Source: Prorocentrum cordatum
Taxonomy: Eukaryota; Sar; Dinophyceae; Prorocentrales; Prorocentraceae
Assembly: GCA_963575745.1 (NCBI GenBank)
Contig: CAUYUJ010018331.1
Location: 1-64,000 of the forward strand
Length of the DNA stretch: 64,000 nt
Direction: 5' to 3'
The translations under genes were made by a program, and so were the position numbers. The notes under the pieces were generated by a model, which had not been told where the DNA came from, made no database searches, and worked only from the letters and a program-made list of their open reading frames with translations. Positions 60,971-64,000 of the stretch are shown here, piece after piece (within the stretch, counting starts at the first letter, position 1; every line of letters begins with the position of its first letter).

Positions 60971-62101
60971 ATGGTAGGTGTGACGAAACGTCATGTCTGC
61001 TCGGTCAAGCACTGTGGCTCTCGCACGCGGAGCCTCGACCCAGCGGACCACACGCGCCCGCTGTGCAAGGAGCATGGCGGCGAAGACGCGGACGCGTCGG
61101 CGAGGCTCGTGGGCCTTCGGCAAGGGGCCCGCAACGTCCACGAAGAACAGCTTCACCAGGTCGCCGTGTTGGCTGCGTTCGTGAACGCTTCGGCGGTAAG
61201 CACAGTGGAAAAAGTCCACGGCCAGCAAACAGCGAACGCACTCTTCCAGAAGGTGGCTTCGGACCCCCAGGTCCTGAAGTTTTTACAACACGACGAGTGG
61301 ACAGAGCACGCTCGTGGCGAGGCGAACTTCGCTTTGAACGCCACGGACTTGTACCTCAGGGACTTCCTCCACCACACCCAGTTCTCTGAACAACTCTTGC
61401 ACCTGTTCGTCACACGGCTACACTTCAACGCGGACGGAGCCAGCAAGACCCTTTTCTCCGACTACGAGCGGATGTTTGGACAGCCTCTGGCCGAGGGCAA
61501 GACGTTCAGTCGAGCCACCTTCCTGGAGGCTGCCCTTTCCCACAACATCCCAAGCCACTACCCGCACTACAAGCTGCAGCTGTACAACAACGAACGCAAC
61601 CGACAGCTCTCCAACGGCACCGTCGCCGACACGCACGACACGAAGAAGTACGGCTTCCAGTTGCGCGTGTTGGCGGGGTGGCTCGACGAGCTGCTCCGGT
61701 CTCGAGCCTTCAGCAAGACGGCGGCCGCCGTCATGGGCGGCACCTCCTTGGACAAAGCGCTCCGGACGAAGTTGTTCGTTAACACGGAGTGGCACCGGAT
61801 GCTCATAGGGCGCGATGTGACGGCCGTCAACCCCGAGGCAGCCGCCCGCGGCGGCTTCTCTTTGACCACCAACACCTTCGTCGGGGGCGGCGCCAAAGAG
61901 GTCCTCGAGCGCTGCACGGCCCCAGGCACTGACTGGTCCGCCCGGCTCGTCGCGGTCCACGAGAGCCTCACGCCCCTGCTGTTCGGCGTAGACTTGTACT
62001 GCCCACGGCGCACCGTCAGCCAGACCGAGGACCAGCTGTGCGAGCTCCGCCGGTGCGCCCGTAGCGGGCCCTCGAAGCCACAGGGCCGTTATCCCACATG
62101 A
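60971..62101 (+). CDS. unrecognised protein with N-terminal Cys/His cluster, intact ORF
   Basis: A clean 376-codon ORF, ATG 60971 to TGA 62099-62101, of ordinary composition. It begins MVGVTKRHVCSVKHCGSRTR and then PADHTRPLCKEHGGEDADA: a C-x4-C ... C-x2-H pattern over residues about 10-42 that could bind one zinc ion. Residues 55-330 look like a compact, mainly helical globular domain (NALFQKVASDPQVLKFLQHD, YLRDFLHHTQFSEQLLHLFV, HYPHYKLQLYNNERNRQLSN, VLAGWLDELLRSRAFSKTAA). The C-terminus is Arg/Cys-rich (DQLCELRRCARSGPSKPQ). No signal peptide or membrane segment. No known family is recognised; a lineage-specific protein or a mobile-element protein is possible. It is the best candidate in the window for an active gene, as it has no frameshift. 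Confidence 0.75.
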   Translation: MVGVTKRHVCSVKHCGSRTRSLDPADHTRPLCKEHGGEDADASARLVGLRQGARNVHEEQLHQVAVLAAFVNASAVSTVEKVHGQQTANALFQKVASDPQVLKFLQHDEWTEHARGEANFALNATDLYLRDFLHHTQFSEQLLHLFVTRLHFNADGASKTLFSDYERMFGQPLAEGKTFSRATFLEAALSHNIPSHYPHYKLQLYNNERNRQLSNGTVADTHDTKKYGFQLRVLAGWLDELLRSRAFSKTAAAVMGGTSLDKALRTKLFVNTEWHRMLIGRDVTAVNPEAAARGGFSLTTNTFVGGGAKEVLERCTAPGTDWSARLVAVHESLTPLLFGVDLYCPRRTVSQTEDQLCELRRCARSGPSKPQGRYPT

Positions 62102-62192
62102 CAACTAAATCTTTCCCTCCCGGGCCCGTTTTTCCGACGGCGGGTTCCTTTTTCTTCCCCGCGGGCCCAGTCCTCTCCCCGTCCTCGGGAGC

Positions 62193-62498
62193 GTGCTCTG
62201 CCCGCTTCCGTGGGGTTGTCTTTTTCCTGGTGCCGAAGGCCGGAGCCCTGGCTCCGGCCTTCGGGCGCGGTCTGAATGGCTCTGTCGCTTCGTGGGCCCA
62301 CGAAGGTGGGAGACCCGGGAGCAGAAGAAGCGCGGCCGCTTGCGCAAGGGCGGGGCGCGCGTCGTCGACGCGCAGCTCACCCGGCGCGGCCGCCTTCGCA
62401 AGCACTGGCGGGCGCTTGGGTTCAAGAACAAGCCCAGCCCGCCCGACTACCTCGCCAACGCCGGCGTGGTGAGGGCGAGGGCGTTGGACCTCCGGTGA
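62193..62498 (+). CDS. possible basic protein or exon, low support
   Basis: The frame ending at 62498 contains a compact basic stretch: TREQKKRGRLRKGGARVVDA, then RRGRLRKHWRALGFKNKPSP and NAGVVRARALDLR before a TGA. It resembles an RNA- or DNA-binding tail, but no domain is recognised and the frame's first third overlaps the hairpin at 62234-62263. It may be a 3' exon or noise in GC-rich DNA. Confidence 0.25.
   Translation: MLCPLPWGCLFPGAEGRSPGSGLRARSEWLCRFVGPRRWETREQKKRGRLRKGGARVVDAQLTRRGRLRKHWRALGFKNKPSPPDYLANAGVVRARALDLR
62234..62263. repeat. 14-bp perfect hairpin with a 2-base loop, 3' of the 61-kb gene
   Basis: CGAAGGCCGGAGCC (62234-62247) and GGCTCCGGCCTTCG (62250-62263) are perfect reverse complements around CT. 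It lies 133 bases after the stop of the 60971-62101 gene. Its role is unknown; calling it a terminator would be unjustified in a eukaryote. Confidence 0.8.
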
Positions 62499-62604
62499 AA
62501 CGCCTCGCCTGCGCTTGGCGACCAGCGCTTCCTCCCTCCTTTCCCCTGCCTCTTCTTTGCCTCGCCCTATTGCCACTCCTCGCTTTCCCTCCTTCTCTGC
62601 ACCG

Positions 62605-63005
<401 letters not shown>

Positions 63006-63304
63006 TGTCGCCCCTCTGTCTCCCCCCCCCTCTCTCCCCCCTCTCCGCTCCTCCCCGCGGTCCGTCTCCTCCTCCGTGCGCAGGGTCGGGCCAGAGCCCT
63101 GGGAGACTGCGCTTCGCGCCCGCTTTTTCCGAGAGTCGAGCACGCGGCGCCGACGGCACCGAGACACGCGCGCCTTCGCCCGGGGGAACGGGCAGGGTAC
63201 AAAAAAATGGCCCTGAGCATTTCATCCTGCAATGCTGCACATCCTGCAATGCTGCATGTGCTGCTTGCACATCGCTGTGCCGTTCCCGTGCGTTCCCTTA
63301 AAAA

Positions 63305-63510
63305 ATACTCAAAAACGAACGTTTTCCCCGTGTGTCCCTTGGACTGGCGCCGAAACCAGTAGGAATGGCTATATGCCGTCGACGCCGCCGCCCATGCAGG
63401 GCCGTTTTCGCGAACCTCCCAGGACAGCGTTTTCTGAGAATTTCCGAAAACATAGTGTGTTTGAGGCCATTCCAAGGGACACACGGAGAAACCGCTCGAG
63501 TTTTCAATGG
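63305..63510. mobile_element. foldback / MITE-like element 4
   Basis: The left arm ATACTCAAAAACGAACGTTT plus TCCCCGTGTGTCCCTTGGAC (63305-63346) is largely the reverse complement of the right arm CCATTCCAAGGGACACACGG plus AGAAACCGCTCGAGTTTTCA (63468-63507). The shared block TCCGTGTGTCCCTTGGA is near-perfect. No ORF. A direct repeat ATCCTGCAATGCTGCA lies just outside on the left (about 63225 and 63241). Confidence 0.7.
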
Positions 63511-63589
63511 ATTGTCCGACAACCACCGGGCGGGGCCTTTCACTCGCAGCTTACCATACAGGCTCCCGCCATTCCGCCCTGATCGTTGT

Positions 63590-63700
63590 CATCATCATCA
63601 TCATCGTCATCACCATCATCATCATAAATATCACCGCCATCTTCATCATCGCCCTCGTCATCACCACCATTATCATGAACATCATTGCCGTCATCGCTAA
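63590..63700. repeat. ATC/CATCAC microsatellite
   Basis: CATCATCATC runs with TATCAT and CGTCAT variants. Confidence 0.9.
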
Positions 63701-63918
63701 GACGACCCTATCCGTGCCTTTCATGATCACCATGACACCCGTCGCAAGGTGCAGGACCATGCTTTCCTCGCACAAATCGTGATTCCAGAGGGAGTTCCAA
63801 ATACAGGATCACATCGGAAGCGACGCATGGGGCGTCGTTTCCTCGCCACGCTTGTGCATTCGGTAGCCTCCCAATTGGCTCCAGCATCCTCTGCGCGTTC
63901 TCGCGCCCGCTCACGACC

Positions 63919-64000
63919 ATGGCTTTCTCGCCGGCAGCGAAGAAGCGCAAGGGCGACAACGCGGCCAGCGTCGTCGGCAGCCCCGGCGCAGCGTCCGCGC
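63919..64000 (+). CDS. possible start of a gene cut by the right edge
   Basis: ATG at 63919 opens a frame that stays open to the window end: MAFSPAAKKRKGDNAASVVG followed by SPGAASA. The PAAKKRKG stretch looks like a classical basic nuclear-localisation signal near the N-terminus, and the composition is protein-like. Only 27 codons are visible, so the product cannot be named. Confidence 0.35.
   Translation, partial: MAFSPAAKKRKGDNAASVVGSPGAASA

Noticed and set aside
62234-62263. Rho-independent terminator
   Set aside because: The hairpin is strong but has no following T run, and the genome is eukaryotic.

Overview
The window looks like nuclear DNA of a core dinoflagellate. Three observations point there. 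First, a near-perfect copy of the dinoflagellate trans-spliced leader (29131-29152) sits directly in front of an intronless pentatricopeptide-repeat (PPR) gene. Second, the window carries several decayed retroelements (reverse transcriptase, AP-type endonuclease, RNase H, Cys/His finger tails) of the kinds that crowd dinoflagellate genomes. Third, the DNA is GC-rich and dominated by repeats, with long purine/pyrimidine microsatellites. No bacterial operon, tRNA, rRNA or CRISPR array is visible. The genus is not determinable by eye; a Prorocentrum, Polarella or Symbiodiniaceae relative is a guess.

Layout. 1-3.3 kb: a gene tail, two possible exon-like ORFs and large GGA/CGA microsatellites. 3.3-4.2 kb: one plausible but unrecognised gene of more AT-rich composition. 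4.2-10.2 kb: no convincing gene; a 77-bp satellite, two foldback (MITE-like) elements, a duplicated repeat and a long TCC/ATC microsatellite. 10.3-28.2 kb: four retroelement bodies (called here R1-R4), all on the plus strand. Long pyrimidine microsatellites precede R1, separate R2 from R3 and R3 from R4, and follow R4; R1 and R2 abut directly. All four are broken by frameshifts or stops, and three carry substitutions at expected catalytic acids. 28.4-30.6 kb: microsatellite, spliced-leader relict, PPR gene.

30.6-60.1 kb is a repeat province. It consists of arrays of an 11-12 bp phased motif (CCAAGACGGCC and variants), AT-richer cores, small satellites, another foldback element and about a dozen 'PPR scars': short pieces of a PPR repeat that begin array modules, often next to a 17-bp palindrome. 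Between 44.6 and 60.1 kb these modules are organised as five large (about 3 kb) direct repeats. 60.2-64 kb: a small tandem repeat, one intact ORF encoding an unrecognised 376-residue protein with a Cys/His cluster (60971-62101), a strong hairpin, a CT microsatellite, a foldback element, and the start of a possible new gene at the right edge.

Working model (inference): retroposition has shaped this locus. A spliced mRNA was reverse transcribed and reinserted (the PPR gene), retroelements inserted and decayed, and PPR-derived fragments joined to the phased satellite were amplified as segmental duplications. The genes here do not form a pathway. Protein family calls rest on motifs read by eye; no database search was run.
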